Assembly (NCBI GenBank): GCA_016916535.1
Contig: CP070276.1
Span: forward strand, 2,356,001-2,420,000
Source of the DNA: Dysgonomonadaceae bacterium zrk40
Lineage (GTDB): Bacteria; Bacteroidota; Bacteroidia; Bacteroidales; Dysgonomonadaceae
Reading direction: 5' to 3'
DNA: 64,000 nucleotides
Under the pieces are notes generated by a model. It made no database searches, was not told where the DNA came from, and saw only the letters and a list, made by a program, of their open reading frames with translations. Positions 63,402-64,000 of this stretch are shown here, one piece after another. Every line of letters starts with the position of its first letter. Within the stretch, counting starts at the first letter, position 1. A program made the position numbers and the translations under genes.

Positions 63402-64000
63402 CAATGCCAGTATTTATCCACCAATTCCTTCTTCATATTCACTTCACTTGGTTTGAAGTGGGTTGAAAGCAGCTTCCAGGTCTTGTCGAGCATCTCCTCC
63501 GTGTCGAGGTTTACATCGATAGCCAGAATGAATTTGGAGTAATCTTTCGCGAATGAAAGGGTGCGCTCATCGTAATCGGTCAGATCGAAACCGTTCTCCA
63601 TCTTAGTTTTGGCGTTGGCTGCATCGGAGTAGAGACGTACCGCCGCGTTCATCACCTGCGGATGATCCTCTCGGGTCTTCTTACCTTGTACCAGCTGTTT
63701 GAGTCGCGATAGCGAGCGGAACGGGTCTACCACCACCTTGCCCACGTCGCTGTCACGCCGCAGGAAGAGCTGCCCCTCGGTGATGTAACCGGTGTTGTCG
63801 GGTACCGCGTGGGTAATGTCGCCTCCCGAGAGGGTGGTGACCGCCACGATGGTGATGGATCCTCCGGTGGGGAACTGTGCCGCCTTCTCGTAAATCTTCG
63901 CCAGGTCGGAGTATAGCGATCCCGGCATCGAATCCTTCGATGGAATCTGGTCCATACGGTTGGAGACGATTGAAAGCGCATCGGCATAGGAGGTCATGTC
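63401..64000 (-). CDS. ntpB: V/A-type ATP synthase subunit B, partial (C-terminal part)
   Basis: Non-catalytic nucleotide-binding head subunit. About 200 C-terminal residues are visible and the frame runs off the window at 64000; the first visible ATG is not the true start. Landmarks: SYADALSIVSNRMDQIPSKDSMPGSLYSDLAKIYEKAA, GSITIVAVTTLSGGDITHAVPDNTGYITEGQLFL and VVDPFRSLSRL. Order B-D-I-K is that of Bacteroidetes V/A-type clusters; subunits E and A are expected upstream, beyond the window. Confidence 0.96.
   Translation of the reverse strand, partial: DMTSYADALSIVSNRMDQIPSKDSMPGSLYSDLAKIYEKAAQFPTGGSITIVAVTTLSGGDITHAVPDNTGYITEGQLFLRRDSDVGKVVVDPFRSLSRLKQLVQGKKTREDHPQVMNAAVRLYSDAANAKTKMENGFDLTDYDERTLSFAKDYSKFILAIDVNLDTEEMLDKTWKLLSTHFKPSEVNMKKELVDKYWH

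Overview
The window looks like a chromosomal segment of an anaerobic or microaerophilic member of the Bacteroidales, perhaps near the protein-fermenting Dysgonomonadaceae/Porphyromonadaceae. That family placement is an inference and I would not defend a genus. Evidence for the order: many genes are preceded by the Bacteroidetes -7 box TAnnTTTG, there is an HU-like protein of Bacteroidetes type, a double exbD locus, lipoproteins with an acidic surface-export signal, an oadG-oadA-oadB sodium pump and a V/A-type ATPase. No insertion sequence, phage, CRISPR array, rRNA or clear horizontally acquired island was seen; gene content is core-like.

Layout. 1-6.1 kb: partial aconitase, an isocitrate dehydrogenase with NAD-type residues, citrate synthase and a second, eukaryote-type NADP isocitrate dehydrogenase (the oxidative TCA arm from citrate to 2-oxoglutarate). 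6.1-8.3 kb: an EF-G paralogue lacking the catalytic histidine. 8.7-15.1 kb: a Ca2+ P-type ATPase, then the sodium-pumping oxaloacetate decarboxylase oadGAB. 15.1-15.3 kb: a complex imperfect palindrome of about 164 bp. 15.3-20.6 kb (minus strand): iorA-iorB-paaK-ACT protein-aminotransferase, a complete-looking route from aromatic amino acids through aryl-pyruvates to aryl-acetyl-CoA/aryl-acetate. 21-31.3 kb: pnp, an OmpA-family protein, a collagen-like-repeat surface lipoprotein, an HU-like protein, a sensorless histidine kinase/response regulator/AraC hybrid and an outer-membrane barrel. 31.4-37.7 kb: a thioredoxin-fold lipoprotein without the CXXC, greA with an attenuator-like leader, a HIT hydrolase, coaA, htpG and an ECF sigma factor. 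37.8-44.4 kb: Ca2+/Na+ antiporter, lon, trmN6-like methyltransferase, a sialidase and hpt. 44.5-50.6 kb: tonB-like gene, prenyl synthase, tatD, tRNA-Ser(GGA) and an exbB-exbD-exbD locus. 50.7-60.4 kb: a sulfatase-maturase-like radical SAM enzyme, doxX, a probable SRP RNA gene, pepT, gcvT, a flippase-like membrane protein, an SDR, folD, ffh and a cation diffusion facilitator. 60.4-64 kb (minus strand): V/A-type ATPase subunits K, I, D and B (partial).

How it fits together. The sodium-pumping oxaloacetate decarboxylase, the rotor subunit K that keeps all residues known to ligand Na+ in Enterococcus NtpK, and the Na+/Ca2+ antiporter suggest a sodium-based energy cycle. PepT, the aromatic amino-acid operon and gcvT fit amino-acid/peptide fermentation. 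TonB-ExbB-ExbD, the sialidase and the sulfatase maturase fit glycan use, although their partner genes are outside the window. No single wholly new multi-gene system was found. The strongest unusual signals are the greA leader hairpin with a short overlapping ORF, the 164-bp palindromic element, the GTPase-defective-looking EF-G, the paired isocitrate dehydrogenases with opposite predicted cofactors, the redox-dead TlpA-like lipoprotein, and an 11-bp tandem repeat array framed by inverted copies of one terminator family.
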